Counted from the stretch's first letter, positions 15,753 to 25,004 are shown. The stretch: 30,550 nucleotides of DNA from Dehalococcoidales bacterium (GCA_028712845.1 JAQTPO010000005.1:1-30550), one strand, 5' to 3'. Notes: generated from the letters alone by a model not told the origin. Numbers and translations are program-made.

Positions 15753-17960
15753 TTATCCGATTATCGGGTCCATCGTCAGGGCTGGGTGCCCTTTCTCTGT
15801 GAGGAAGGGCAGGATTTCATCTTCGGTTGTGCCAATCGTCTCATCGGCAATCATATCCATCAGATCGGGGACGCCCATTTCAGCAGCTCTTGCTTTGAGC
15901 CGGTCGCCAATCTCTGCCTTGAGCATTTTGGGCATCCAGACCATTCTCAAAAGACCCCCATCGCCGATGAGGAATTTCCGCTGACAGATATTATATTTGC
16001 CATGCCCGACAAAGCCCGGGGTGCTGATACCGCCGCCGATAGTTCCGGCGAGGGTGGTGAATTTCATCCCGCAGGGCGTCATCTCCGTAAATTCACGATT
16101 CACTGTCATTATACCATTGCACATCGGCAGTATTGCGGCAATACATTCGCAACAGCCGCAGGTAGTCATCGGGTCGTTAACGATGCTGTAAAAATTATAA
16201 TGGTCGAACTTGCCTCGGGAGGCTTTGAAAAGAAATTCGTTGACGCCTTTCCATTGCCCCAGCTTCTCATCGATTATTTCACCTTTGGGCACAGGCTGGT
16301 TGGGTCCCGTGGGATTAATTTCGTAAGAAGCCTTGCAGTCCATCCAGTTGTAAGAGCCGCAGAGTCCGGTTCTCTCCGGGCTGATGACACAGACGTGGCT
16401 GGGGGCGAAGGACTGACAGAGTGTACAGGAATAATACATATCGGTGGTTTCATCCGTCATCCCTTCAATCCGTGCGTCACGTTCGGCGTAAACGGCTCTG
16501 GCTTTTTCTAATATTTGCTTTATTTTAACCTCGTCGGTGTAAATCTTCACCTGGAGTTTATCGAAAATTCTGCCGAAGTCCTGATGCAGCTTGGCGTGGA
16601 GAATGGTGCCGATGTGTGCCAGCTTGAAACCTTTTTCAACTGCCTGTTTGCTGACACGTAACCAAGCAATATCCCGCTGTCCGATGTGCATTATGCCCTG
16701 GGCATGGTTGATGAGGTGATGTACCTGCCGTTCCAGAATGGGTTCGTAATCGGCTTCGAATTGGCGACCGGCGACCTCTATGGTAATTGCCATTGGCAGT
16801 ATCGATTTTGCCGGAACATCGGTGATTTCCGGTCCGATAATTTCAATTCTGCCATCTTCTACTTCATCCATTCGTTTGGAAGTAACCCATTCAACCATCG
16901 GGGTCCGCCCACCGCCGGCTTCAAGGTAGATGTCATCGCCGCGAACTCTCTCGCCTTCAAAGGCGGGACCATAAGCGACGGGAACGGGAATTTCGGTAAC
17001 ATTAACCTTAAGCCCGCGTACTTCAATTGCCTTGGCGACAATCTGGTCGTGCGGGATGTTAGAGACAACGTGTTCATATGTCGTAATACCGGTGGGAAGA
17101 ATTTCTGGAATGGGGGTATCGGCAATAACCGGGAAACCCCAGTTGATAGCGCCGGCGGCATTGGCACACCACTCATCGGTCACGTTGCCCAGCGGCATCG
17201 CAAAAGCAAAGATACGGTCTTTATTATAAATCAAAATCTTGCGGTAATCGCCGGGTTCGATGCCGCCGAAAGACATTGCGGCCCTGGTGGCAAAGCCCAT
17301 CGCAAAGACAGTAGCACTGACATCGGGACCGAAGGGCACTAACCGTACTCCCCACCCGATTTGCACGCCGGCTTCAACCAGTTGCTCGGCGAAACGTTTG
17401 CCGTTATATTCTGCCGACATAAATACATAGAGGTTCTTTTTCTGAAGCTCGTGAGCAATGCTGGCGGCGATTTGCGGCGTCGGTGCGGCACCCAAAATGG
17501 CGGCAAACCCAGGAGCCGTGCCGTCCACGAACTCCACGCCGCGCTTTCTCATAATGACATCATCGGCGGCACCGAGCCAGATATTGTCTGGCGTAACATC
17601 CTCCCCGAGGACGTAAAACGCGGGATTTTCCCGGTAGCGGATAGCCTCGATGATTTCCTCCGCAAAGAAAGTTGCCATTCCCGCATCCAGCGCCGGAGCC
17701 AGATACGGCAGGGGATGTGTCTCCCTGACCGGCGGCGGTAGCAGAGTGCGGCATTTTTTCAGCACGAATTCCATATCTCCCAGTTTCTCTACTTTGTGGC
17801 CGAGTATGCCGTAGATAATTGGCAGGTAATAGGCAGTATTGGGGAAGCCGACCGGCTCGTTTGCGCCCCACTTCTCCATTGCCGTTTTCCATTTGATTTC
17901 GGCATTTTCGACTATCTTATAAGCGCCCTTGATGGCGACGGATGCGATAATTTTTGACAT
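15753..17960 (-). CDS. acsB: Acetyl-CoA synthase (CODH/ACS alpha subunit)
   Basis: A 735-aa enzyme, full length for the bacterial type with the N-terminal CODH-contacting domain. The A-cluster ligands are all present: C512, C515, C524 and C534 for the 4Fe-4S cubane (CTLCQSFAPSHVC ... GLCG), and C601-G602-C603 (TTCGCCECI) for the distal nickel, each offset by 6 from the Moorella numbering. It condenses CO, the corrinoid-borne methyl group and CoA into acetyl-CoA, or the reverse. AGAGGAAA precedes the ATG. It follows cooS by 48 bp; heptad repeats lie in both flanking gaps. Its nickel site should be filled by an AcsF/CooC-type ATPase. Confidence 0.98.
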   Translation of the reverse strand: MSKIIASVAIKGAYKIVENAEIKWKTAMEKWGANEPVGFPNTAYYLPIIYGILGHKVEKLGDMEFVLKKCRTLLPPPVRETHPLPYLAPALDAGMATFFAEEIIEAIRYRENPAFYVLGEDVTPDNIWLGAADDVIMRKRGVEFVDGTAPGFAAILGAAPTPQIAASIAHELQKKNLYVFMSAEYNGKRFAEQLVEAGVQIGWGVRLVPFGPDVSATVFAMGFATRAAMSFGGIEPGDYRKILIYNKDRIFAFAMPLGNVTDEWCANAAGAINWGFPVIADTPIPEILPTGITTYEHVVSNIPHDQIVAKAIEVRGLKVNVTEIPVPVAYGPAFEGERVRGDDIYLEAGGGRTPMVEWVTSKRMDEVEDGRIEIIGPEITDVPAKSILPMAITIEVAGRQFEADYEPILERQVHHLINHAQGIMHIGQRDIAWLRVSKQAVEKGFKLAHIGTILHAKLHQDFGRIFDKLQVKIYTDEVKIKQILEKARAVYAERDARIEGMTDETTDMYYSCTLCQSFAPSHVCVISPERTGLCGSYNWMDCKASYEINPTGPNQPVPKGEIIDEKLGQWKGVNEFLFKASRGKFDHYNFYSIVNDPMTTCGCCECIAAILPMCNGIMTVNREFTEMTPCGMKFTTLAGTIGGGISTPGFVGHGKYNICQRKFLIGDGGLLRMVWMPKMLKAEIGDRLKARAAEMGVPDLMDMIADETIGTTEDEILPFLTEKGHPALTMDPIIG

Positions 17961-17981
17961 TTCCTCTTATTTTCCTCCCGT

Positions 17982-18008
17982 AGCTCTCAGCATTCAGCAG
18001 TCAGCTCA
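17982..18008. repeat. AGCT/AGCA-phased heptad repeat between cooS and acsB
   Basis: Heptads AGCTCTC, AGCATTC, AGCAGTC and AGCTCAT run up to the cooS stop codon. They are less regular than the copy at 15680 but keep the same phase. Confidence 0.6.
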
Positions 18009-19970
18009 TCAGGTAAGCTCTCTTCGCATTGCCATATCGTAAAGCACTCTTTCTCTGGCTTTATCGATACCGAGCGCCTTGCGTTTTTTATCGATGTGGG
18101 CAATCATTTTCTGTGCCATCTTCAGGGGGTCGGGTTCAAAGTCCCACATCCCACCGTACATTTTCTCCATATCCTTGAAGAGGAAGTCGGTCACTTCCTG
18201 GCTCCCTGCTGTCGGCCAGGTCGCACCGAAAAGGGTGTAAACACCGGAACTGACGAAGTATTGACCGATAGAAACAGCTTCTTCGCTCATCCATTCCGGA
18301 GCGGCACCGCAGGCAGGCAGGTCGCTGATGTCATCACCCATGCCGCCGTCTTTCACCATTGCAGTAGCGGCAACCAGGATACGGCAATTGTCCACGCAGG
18401 CGCCCATATGCAGAACCGGTGGAATCCCGAAGGCTTCACAGACCGAACGCAGACCTGCACCGGCATATTGCGCGCCTTCCGGCACCATCAGACCTGTCTT
18501 GGCGACTGCCATCGTGGCGCAACCGGTGAGCAGGACGAGGACATCATTCTTGATAAGTTCTTTCACCAGCGTCACATGGGCATTATCGCGGGTGATGCGG
18601 GCATTATTACAGCCGACGACCCCCGCCACGCCTCTGATTCTGCCGTTGATAATGTTATCGTTCAACGGCCGGTAAGAAGCACGGAACGAACCGCCCAGCA
18701 GGTAGTTGATGGCCTCATGGCTGAAACCGGCGATGAGTTCACTCTTATGTTTCGGAATGAAGACACCCGGTTTACGGTTCGGGAAGTTATCGATGGCGGT
18801 TTTAATGATGGCATTAGCGCATTCGAGCGCTCTCGTATCATCGAATTGTATATGAACAGCGCCTTCGATTTTAGCTCTGTCATCCGTAGTGATGAGTTTG
18901 GTATGGTAGCAACCGGCAACTGACGATAAACCCTGCATAATGCACTGCACATCGACTACCATCGCTTCCACGGCGCCGGTGATAATAGCCAGTTCCTGTT
19001 GCAGGAAGTTGCCGGCGATGGGGATACCGTGCCGTATCATAATTTCATTGGCGGTACCGCACATCCCTGTCAGATTGATTCCATTAGCCCCTCTGGATTT
19101 TGCGTATTCAATCAGTTTGGGGTCGTGGGATGCCACTGCCAGCATTTCAGCGAGCGCCGGTTCATTCCCGTGAATGGTAATATTGACTTCGTCTTCTTTC
19201 AGAACGCCGAGGTTGATTGTGCCCAGTGACGGAGTAGGCGTGCCGAACATAATATCCTGTAAATCAGTGGCAATCATACTGCCACCCCACCCGTCTGCCA
19301 GAGAGCAACGCGCCCCCTGTAAAAGCACGTTCTGATAATCCTGGTCAACACCCATATGAGTGCGGTGCAGGGACTCCACCACTTCACGGTCAACGCCCCG
19401 CGGGGCAACTCCGAGCTTATGCCAGATTTCCTGCCGCTTTATCGGTGCTCTTTTGAGGAAAAGAAGCTCGCCATCCTGTTTGCCGAATTCGTTGAGCAGA
19501 ATTTCCCCAACTTCGACGGCAATTTCATTATTAGAGCGGTCGCCGATTTTTACACCCAATTCAAGTGCCAGCTGGAGCAGTTTTTGCTCATCTTTAATCT
19601 CAAAGCCGGCGGCGTGTCCCCTGACGGATTCCAGAAAGTGCTGCGTCACCCGCCGACCGTGGTCGCTATGAGCGGCACTGCCTGAGGCAATTTTACGGAC
19701 GAAGTTGCGGGCGGCAATTGTTTCTGCCGTAGCGCCACAGAGTCCCTGCCGTTCTCTCTTCTCTTCAGGTGTTTCCACTTTCCCTTTTGCCAGCGGCACG
19801 CGGCATGGTCCCATAGCGCAATTACTGCAACAACTGCCCTCAGAGCCAACGGGGCAGGCTTTCATATTATCCGCTCTATCAAAAACCGTACTGACCTGGT
19901 CTTTTATTGCCTTGTCAATCAATTCGGTGGTTGTTGCGTCGATACTTTTCTTATTCTTTTCCTCTGCCAC
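18009..19970 (-). CDS. acsA: Carbon monoxide dehydrogenase catalytic subunit (CODH/ACS beta)
   Basis: A 653-aa Ni-Fe-S enzyme (cooS family). An ATG at 19985 is in frame but lacks a ribosome site; the GTG at 19970 has GGGAGG five bases before it and is preferred. Counting from the GTG, C39 and C47 fit the D-cluster and C48, C51, C56 and C78 the B-cluster. The C-cluster set is complete: H267 (IHGNEPA), C304 (GMCGTANE), C343 (VQCIMQG), C454 (VGCNNAR), C484 (LTGCATM) and C525 (GACVDNC). It interconverts CO and CO2 and passes CO through a tunnel to AcsB. It sits between acsD and acsB. Confidence 0.97.
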   Translation of the reverse strand: MAEEKNKKSIDATTTELIDKAIKDQVSTVFDRADNMKACPVGSEGSCCSNCAMGPCRVPLAKGKVETPEEKRERQGLCGATAETIAARNFVRKIASGSAAHSDHGRRVTQHFLESVRGHAAGFEIKDEQKLLQLALELGVKIGDRSNNEIAVEVGEILLNEFGKQDGELLFLKRAPIKRQEIWHKLGVAPRGVDREVVESLHRTHMGVDQDYQNVLLQGARCSLADGWGGSMIATDLQDIMFGTPTPSLGTINLGVLKEDEVNITIHGNEPALAEMLAVASHDPKLIEYAKSRGANGINLTGMCGTANEIMIRHGIPIAGNFLQQELAIITGAVEAMVVDVQCIMQGLSSVAGCYHTKLITTDDRAKIEGAVHIQFDDTRALECANAIIKTAIDNFPNRKPGVFIPKHKSELIAGFSHEAINYLLGGSFRASYRPLNDNIINGRIRGVAGVVGCNNARITRDNAHVTLVKELIKNDVLVLLTGCATMAVAKTGLMVPEGAQYAGAGLRSVCEAFGIPPVLHMGACVDNCRILVAATAMVKDGGMGDDISDLPACGAAPEWMSEEAVSIGQYFVSSGVYTLFGATWPTAGSQEVTDFLFKDMEKMYGGMWDFEPDPLKMAQKMIAHIDKKRKALGIDKARERVLYDMAMRRELT

Positions 19971-19995
19971 TTTTTCCTCCCGCATTTACAGGATG

Positions 19996-20940
19996 CTAGG
20001 CGATTGTTAAATCAGCCACCATCTCTTTAATCAATTTGATTGCTTCAGGATGTCGCATAATAATGATGTCGCCGCCAGCCATCAGCAATGTCATTGCGGA
20101 CATAGCTTCCATCATTATGCCCCTGTTTTTGGCATTCCCCATATTGTTTTCATTATCGGGTGAATTAACTTCCTTGGATTTCCAGACTTCTTTTGACAGG
20201 TTACAGATGATGGGGAACTGCAGTTTTTCATCTTGCTGGGTTAAGCCAGCCATTCTCATCCGCTCCATAACCGAATAGGCATATTCCAGTCCATAACCAA
20301 TGCCGCTTACGGTTGGGTCCATTACAATCATATCATCGGCGACACCGAGATTACCGAGCAGGATATTCAGTTGCTTGGCGAGGTTGATGTCGATAGGGGT
20401 GGAGGCGACGACGGTATGTTTATAGCCGATTGCCGCGGCGGCAATTTTCTTGTAGTCCTTTTCCTCGACAGGACCAATGATAAGCCGTTTATCCTGGCAG
20501 ACTTCACACACTTTGGTGAGGACCAGAGAGTCTTTTTCGTGGTTAGCCGTGCCCCAGACGATGAGAGGGACATCGATAGCATCTGCTACCTTCTTGACCA
20601 CTGCGGCGGCTTCATCAGCGCTGCGGTCAAGCCCGTTGGGGTCGGTGCTGACTAATTGCAGGGCTATCATCTCTGCCCCATAAACATTTATGCATTTCTT
20701 TGCCCATGCAACCGGGTCATTAATGACATCTTTAAAAGGTTCGATGGCGGCTGCAGGCCATTCTTCCGGGGGACTGTCCAGAACTTCCATAGCTATTCTG
20801 GGTTTGTGCGGCATTGTTCCTTCAAACAGATAGAAAGGATAAGAGTCTTCGCCGCCGATGGTAATTGCTTTATCGCCTTTCCCCAGTTTGATTTCTTTTA
20901 CTTTACCGGAATATGAAGTCTTCGGAATCTCAAGTGCCAT
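19996..20940 (-). CDS. acsD: Corrinoid/Fe-S protein small (delta) subunit
   Basis: A 314-aa TIM-barrel protein that pairs with AcsC to hold the cobamide. Typical segments are ITIGGEDSYPFYLFEG near the N-terminus, ALQLVSTDPNG, VPLIVWGTANHEKD, VASTPIDINLAKQLN, MDPTVSGIGYGLEY and a C-terminal RGIMMEAMSAMTLLMAGGDI. GGGAG precedes the ATG. It lies directly before cooS with a 25-bp gap to the preferred GTG. Length is normal. Confidence 0.95.
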   Translation of the reverse strand: MALEIPKTSYSGKVKEIKLGKGDKAITIGGEDSYPFYLFEGTMPHKPRIAMEVLDSPPEEWPAAAIEPFKDVINDPVAWAKKCINVYGAEMIALQLVSTDPNGLDRSADEAAAVVKKVADAIDVPLIVWGTANHEKDSLVLTKVCEVCQDKRLIIGPVEEKDYKKIAAAAIGYKHTVVASTPIDINLAKQLNILLGNLGVADDMIVMDPTVSGIGYGLEYAYSVMERMRMAGLTQQDEKLQFPIICNLSKEVWKSKEVNSPDNENNMGNAKNRGIMMEAMSAMTLLMAGGDIIIMRHPEAIKLIKEMVADLTIA

Positions 20941-20962
20941 GCTATATCTCCCTTCCTACATA

Positions 20963-20983
20963 AGCTGTCAGCTAATAGCTTTT
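20963..20983. repeat. AGCT-phased heptad repeat upstream of acsD
   Basis: Three heptads, AGCTGTC, AGCTAAT and AGCTTTT, lie 22 bp before the acsD start, in the same 7-base phase as the copies near acsB and acsC. Confidence 0.6.
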
Positions 20984-20990
20984 ATTTATG

Positions 20991-21113
20991 TTATGCCGGA
21001 TTTTTTCTTTTCTCGCTACCATACCAGTCCTGGCTGTAAAAATAGCGCTCGCCATTCTGTAAATAATTTAGCTTATCCTCGCGGCTGGACAGTTTCTGCC
21101 GCCATTTTCCCAT
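20991..21113 (-). CDS. Possible 40-aa basic small protein between folD and acsD (or tail of a frameshifted gene)
   Basis: From an ATG at 21113 the frame encodes 40 residues, MGKWRQKLSSRED onward, including YLQNGERYFYSQDWY, with a Lys/Glu/Tyr-rich, non-random look, and stops at 20991. The ribosome site is weak (AGGGCGAAGAA). In the next frame upstream, 21186-21073, the peptide REQVELLKETYEVRKTSG reaches the same spot; a one-base change in the GGGAAAATGG run would join both into one protein. It may be a real small gene, a decayed gene or chance. I do not recognise the family. Confidence 0.4.
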   Translation of the reverse strand: MGKWRQKLSSREDKLNYLQNGERYFYSQDWYGSEKRKNPA

Positions 21114-21227
21114 TTCTTCGCCCTGAGGTTTTCCTTACTTCATAGGTCTCTTTGAGCAGTTCTACCTGCTCTCTCCCCGGGGGCTTTCACCCTTTCTATT
21201 TTATAGTTCCTATTAATGTTCCCCCGC

Positions 21228-22115
21228 TTAAGCCAGCCCTGCCGCAATTTTAGCGGCTTTCAGGGTATTCAACATCAACATTGTGATAGTCATCGGTCCC
21301 ACACCACCCGGCACAGGGGTAATCATCGAAGCTTTTTCTTTCACGGCTTCAAAATCCACATCGCCGACAAGGATTCTCTTGCCACTGGCGGATGTCCCGA
21401 TCTGATTAATTCCCACGTCTATAACCACGACGCCTTCTTTAACCATATCGGCGGTAATGGCTTTGGGTCTGCCGGCGGCGACAATCAGGATATCCGCACG
21501 GCGGGTATGAAATGCTATATCCCGTGTATGCGTATGACAGAGAGTAACGGTGGCATTAGCGCCTTTATTTTTCTGCATTAATATATTGGCAATCGGTTTG
21601 CCGACAATGTTGCTTCTACCGACCACCACAACCTCAGCACCATCTGTCTGCACTCCGGAGCGGATAAGTAATTGCTGAATACCGGCGGGCGTGCAGGGGA
21701 GATAGTCCGGCTCACCTATCATTAACTTGCCGATATTGACCGGATGAAAGCCATCCACATCTTTCTTAGGGTTGATGGCATAAAGCACCTCTTTTTCATC
21801 GATATGCTTGGGCAGTGGTATCTGGACGAGAACACCATGAAGTTTCGGTTCTTTATTCAGTCTGTCAACCAGTGCCAGCAGGTCTCTTTGTGACGTGGTC
21901 TCCGGCAGGTCGATACGTTCCGAATAGAAACCGAGTTCTTTAGCGGTCTTTTCTTTACCGGTTATATAAGATAATGACCCCGGGTCTGCTCCGAGCAAAA
22001 CAGTCACCAGACCGGGAACCAGGTTATGTTTTGATTTTAACTGGCTGACTTCCTGCTTTAGCTCTTCCCTGATTTGTCCGGCTATTTCTATGCCGCTGAT
22101 AAGTTTAGCTGTCAT
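21228..22115 (-). CDS. folD: Bifunctional methylene-THF dehydrogenase/methenyl-THF cyclohydrolase
   Basis: A 295-aa cytoplasmic enzyme from the ATG at 22115, which has GGAGAG before it; the frame stays open to 22349 through repeat DNA but that part is not FolD. Y50 and K54 (SYITGK) are the catalytic pair, at the same positions as in E. coli FolD. NAD(P) binding is at VVGRSNIVGKP, and the closing TPVPGGVGPMT is typical. It turns formyl-THF, through methenyl-THF, into methylene-THF, the methyl-branch step after Fhs. A separate FchA cyclohydrolase is therefore not needed. Confidence 0.95.
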   Translation of the reverse strand: MTAKLISGIEIAGQIREELKQEVSQLKSKHNLVPGLVTVLLGADPGSLSYITGKEKTAKELGFYSERIDLPETTSQRDLLALVDRLNKEPKLHGVLVQIPLPKHIDEKEVLYAINPKKDVDGFHPVNIGKLMIGEPDYLPCTPAGIQQLLIRSGVQTDGAEVVVVGRSNIVGKPIANILMQKNKGANATVTLCHTHTRDIAFHTRRADILIVAAGRPKAITADMVKEGVVVIDVGINQIGTSASGKRILVGDVDFEAVKEKASMITPVPGGVGPMTITMLMLNTLKAAKIAAGLA

Positions 22116-22205
22116 TTTCTCTCCAATTCTAACACAATTATAGAATTTTACCAGAGGTAAGCGCCAGTTTTTTAGTAAAGAGGTTATCTTCTTATTATTG
22201 GTTCC

Positions 22206-22319
22206 CCATTGCGAGGAATCCAGTGATTTATATGGATTCCATATACAGGAGATTCCTCCTGTCAAGTACGGAACGACAATGTGAGATTGCTTCATCCGCC
22301 TGCGGCAGATTCGCAATGG
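22206..22319. repeat. 114-bp palindromic element with 9-bp inverted ends between cooC and folD
   Basis: CCATTGCGA (22206-22214) and TCGCAATGG (22311-22319) are perfect terminal inverted repeats. Inside, ACAGGAG and CTCCTGT form a hairpin with a 4-base loop, and the GGATTCC ... TCAAGTACGGAA part resembles the hairpins at 446-466 and 5309-5352. No coding content is evident. It looks like a MITE-like or REP-like element; target duplication was not established. Confidence 0.6.
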
Positions 22320-22337
22320 TATGTCCACTAATCTATT

Positions 22338-22363
22338 ATATAATACCAATATATAATACCAAT
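22338..22363. repeat. Two tandem copies of a 13-bp AT-rich unit
   Basis: ATATAATACCAAT occurs at 22338-22350 and again at 22351-22363. The minus strand here reads TATTATATAATAG and could supply a -10 box for folD, though no good -35 accompanies it. Confidence 0.6.
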
Positions 22364-22396
22364 CAAAGGCTAATAGAACCGGGATAAATCAGGTTC

Positions 22397-23152
22397 TTAT
22401 TTTATAAGTTGAGCCATCAGTCTATCAACCGCCTGAACGGCATGAGAGGAATCAGGTATCTCCAGCAATGACTTTTGTTGCAGGTCATAGCGGTACAATT
22501 CTTCGTCTTCCGGTATGATAGCATCTGGTCTTAGCCCCAGTCGCTCCAGTTCACCGGCAACCAAGGGGTCTAGTTTATCAGGGACGAGGTTGATGATTAC
22601 CAGTTTCCTTTGTATGCGCAATTTAAGTTCATCAATAAGTTCCAGTATCCGCCCGATAGCCCGCACACCCTTGACGGAATGATTGGAGACCAGCAATAAG
22701 GCATCCGCAGCTTCCGTAGTTTTGCGGCTCAAATGTTCCATCCCTGCTTCATTATCCATCACTACACAGGCATAATTGTCTGACAATTCGTCGATGAATT
22801 TTTTCAGGATGAGGTTAGGGTAACAATAGCATTCCGGACCCTGTCCGCGTCCCATCGTGATAAGGTCGAGTCCGGTACTTTCAACAATCGTCCCGTTCAG
22901 CTTGTATTCCAGGTAAGCCTCTTTGGTCATTCCCTGCGGGATGCTGATTTTTTCGTGCTGGAAGCTATCCAGAATTGTGCCGATGGTCTGCCCGACCTTC
23001 AGCCCCAAGCTTTCGCCCAGATTTACATTCGGGTCGGCATCCACCGCCAGAACCGGCACCTTACCGTTTTTCCGCAGGTAGCGAATGACAAGAGCCGTGA
23101 CGGAAGTTTTCCCACAGCCGCCCTTGCCGGCTACCGCTATTTTAAAACTCAA
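22397..23152 (-). CDS. cooC: CODH/ACS nickel-insertion ATPase, CooC/AcsF type
   Basis: A 251-aa MinD/ParA-type ATPase of usual CooC length. The deviant Walker A GKGGCGKTS is at residues 9-17, VDADPNVNLG at 38-46 is the switch I region, and VMDNEAGMEHLSR holds the Walker B Asp133. The family's metal-binding C-x-C pair is present as C108-Y-C110 (PECYCYPN), where nickel or zinc bridges the dimer. It loads nickel into CODH and/or ACS. The frame starts with TTG at 23152, with AAGGAAG upstream. It lies 21 bp after fhs. This is the intact copy; a damaged one is at 25005-25434. Confidence 0.93.
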   Translation of the reverse strand: MSFKIAVAGKGGCGKTSVTALVIRYLRKNGKVPVLAVDADPNVNLGESLGLKVGQTIGTILDSFQHEKISIPQGMTKEAYLEYKLNGTIVESTGLDLITMGRGQGPECYCYPNLILKKFIDELSDNYACVVMDNEAGMEHLSRKTTEAADALLLVSNHSVKGVRAIGRILELIDELKLRIQRKLVIINLVPDKLDPLVAGELERLGLRPDAIIPEDEELYRYDLQQKSLLEIPDSSHAVQAVDRLMAQLIK

Positions 23153-23173
23153 TGAATTGCTTCCTTTTTAATT

Positions 23174-24937
23174 TTAGAACAAACCGGTTACCTTTCCGGT
23201 CTTTACATCTACATCAACTTTTCTGAATGATGGGTCGGAGGAAGTGCCCGGCATCAAGCTGATGGTGCCGGCACAGGGGCAAAGGAACCTGGCGCCCGAA
23301 TAAAGAAGTATATCACGGATGGGGAGTCTCCAGCCTTTGGGCACGCCTTTCCATTCAGGAACATGAGTTAAACTCAACTGCGTCTTGACCATCATTGTAC
23401 TATATTCACCATAAGTAGTGTCGCTTTCAAATTTTATTGCTTTCTCGTTTGCTTCCGGCGACCAGTCAACTCCGTCAGCGCCGTAAACAACCCTGGCGAT
23501 TTTTTCGACCCTCTCCCTCAATTTCATTTCGTTGGGGTAGAGGAACTTGAATTCGTTTTCTTTTTTGCAGGCATCTATGACCATATCTGCCAGTTCCAGA
23601 GCGCCTTCACCACCTTTTGCCCAGTGTTGAGAGAAAGCACAGCGGGCGCCAGCCGTTTCAACAGCTCTTTTGACGGTCTTGATTTCATCAGGGGTATCGG
23701 AGGTGAAACCGTTGATGGAAACCACCGGATTGATGCCGGACATTTTGATGGTATCGATATGGTGCAGCAAATTGGGCAAACCGTCTTCAACCAGTTTAAT
23801 GTTTTCTCTGGTATATTCTTCAGGTAAATGCCGTCCGGTAATCACTCTGGGGCCGCCGCCGTGCATTTTGAGGGCGCGTATCGTTGTCACCAACACGGAA
23901 ACATTAGGTTTCAGTCCGCTAAGGCGGCACTTCACATTCCAGAATTTTTCGAAGCCGATATCAGCGGCGAAACCGGATTCGGTGACGTGGTAATCGAACA
24001 TCTTTAAGCCAAGACGGTCGGCAATAATGGATGATTGCCCGACGGCGATATTGGCGAACGGACCGGCATGTACCATTACCGGTTGATATTCGGCGCTGTA
24101 ACAGAGGGTAGGGTTGATGGTATTACGCATCCATGCAGTCATAGCGCCTCCGACCTCGAGGTCGCCGACGGTCACCGGCTTGCCCTGCCTGTCATAGGCA
24201 AGGGTGATTTTATCCATTCTTTGCCGCATATCGGCGAGGTCCTGGACAATGGCAAGGATTGCCATCAATTCCGAACTGGGAGCGATGCTGAATCTGGACT
24301 GCATCGGGAAACCGTCTGAACGTCCGCCCATCCCGATGCCGATATTTCTCAAGCTCTGGGCGCAAAAATCTATCACCCAGCCGAATTCCACACGATTCGG
24401 GTCGATATCCAGCCGGCGCATACCGGTAAGCTTCTGGAGTTGTGCATCGGTATAATTACGCTCGTGTTGCATTCTGGCAGTGAGCGCTACCATCGCCAGG
24501 TTATGAGCGTTCATAACGTCGTTAATATCGCCGGTGAGACCCATAGAAAATTCGGTTCTCGGTATGAGGAGCGAATTACCACCGCCGGCGGCGGTCCCTT
24601 TAACGTTCATCGTGGGTCCGCCCGAAGGCTGACGGAGAGCGCCGCCGACATTTTTCCTTCTTTTACCCAATCCTTCAATCAAGCCTATGGAGGTAGTGCT
24701 TTTGCCTTCACCCAGAGGTGTGGGCGTGATAGCAGTAACCTCGATGTATTTCCCATCAGGCTTGTTTTTAAGGCGTTCAATTATTTTATGAAAATCCAGT
24801 TTGGGAGTCTTTCCATACGGAATCATCTCGTCTTTTTTCAAACCGAGTTTTCCCCGCCACTCATCCGGCCCGGGCAGATTCGCTTCGGCGGCTTCGGCTA
24901 TTTGCCAGTCTTTCATTCTAGTAGCATCGTATGGCAA
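23174..24937 (-). CDS. fhs: Formate-tetrahydrofolate ligase
   Basis: A 587-aa enzyme, slightly longer than the usual 555-560 because of about 25 extra N-terminal residues. The P-loop TPLGEGKST is at 73-81. Other family marks are [54 protein letters not shown] and the closing [19 protein letters not shown]. It uses ATP to make 10-formyl-THF from formate, the entry to the methyl branch. The frame begins with TTG at 24937, seven bases after AGGAGG; the ATG at 24916 is too far from that site to be preferred. It heads the intact part of the cluster. Confidence 0.95.
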   Translation of the reverse strand: MPYDATRMKDWQIAEAAEANLPGPDEWRGKLGLKKDEMIPYGKTPKLDFHKIIERLKNKPDGKYIEVTAITPTPLGEGKSTTSIGLIEGLGKRRKNVGGALRQPSGGPTMNVKGTAAGGGNSLLIPRTEFSMGLTGDINDVMNAHNLAMVALTARMQHERNYTDAQLQKLTGMRRLDIDPNRVEFGWVIDFCAQSLRNIGIGMGGRSDGFPMQSRFSIAPSSELMAILAIVQDLADMRQRMDKITLAYDRQGKPVTVGDLEVGGAMTAWMRNTINPTLCYSAEYQPVMVHAGPFANIAVGQSSIIADRLGLKMFDYHVTESGFAADIGFEKFWNVKCRLSGLKPNVSVLVTTIRALKMHGGGPRVITGRHLPEEYTRENIKLVEDGLPNLLHHIDTIKMSGINPVVSINGFTSDTPDEIKTVKRAVETAGARCAFSQHWAKGGEGALELADMVIDACKKENEFKFLYPNEMKLRERVEKIARVVYGADGVDWSPEANEKAIKFESDTTYGEYSTMMVKTQLSLTHVPEWKGVPKGWRLPIRDILLYSGARFLCPCAGTISLMPGTSSDPSFRKVDVDVKTGKVTGLF

Positions 24938-25004
24938 CTAATATCCTCCTGGATTTAGCGGTGTGAGAATGATTCCGCCAGTGAAACCCCTGTCCAATCC
25001 TTTT

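Noticed and set aside
15675..16511. 278-aa plus-strand open frame opposite acsB
   Set aside because: Antisense shadow of a conserved gene; low-complexity His/Gly-rich translation with no family signature.
18096..18923. 275-aa plus-strand open frame opposite cooS
   Set aside because: Antisense shadow of the CODH gene, caused by its codon bias.
22116..22349. 78-codon N-terminal extension of folD
   Set aside because: It is translated from the 114-bp repeat; Y50/K54 numbering and a GGAGAG site support the start at 22115.
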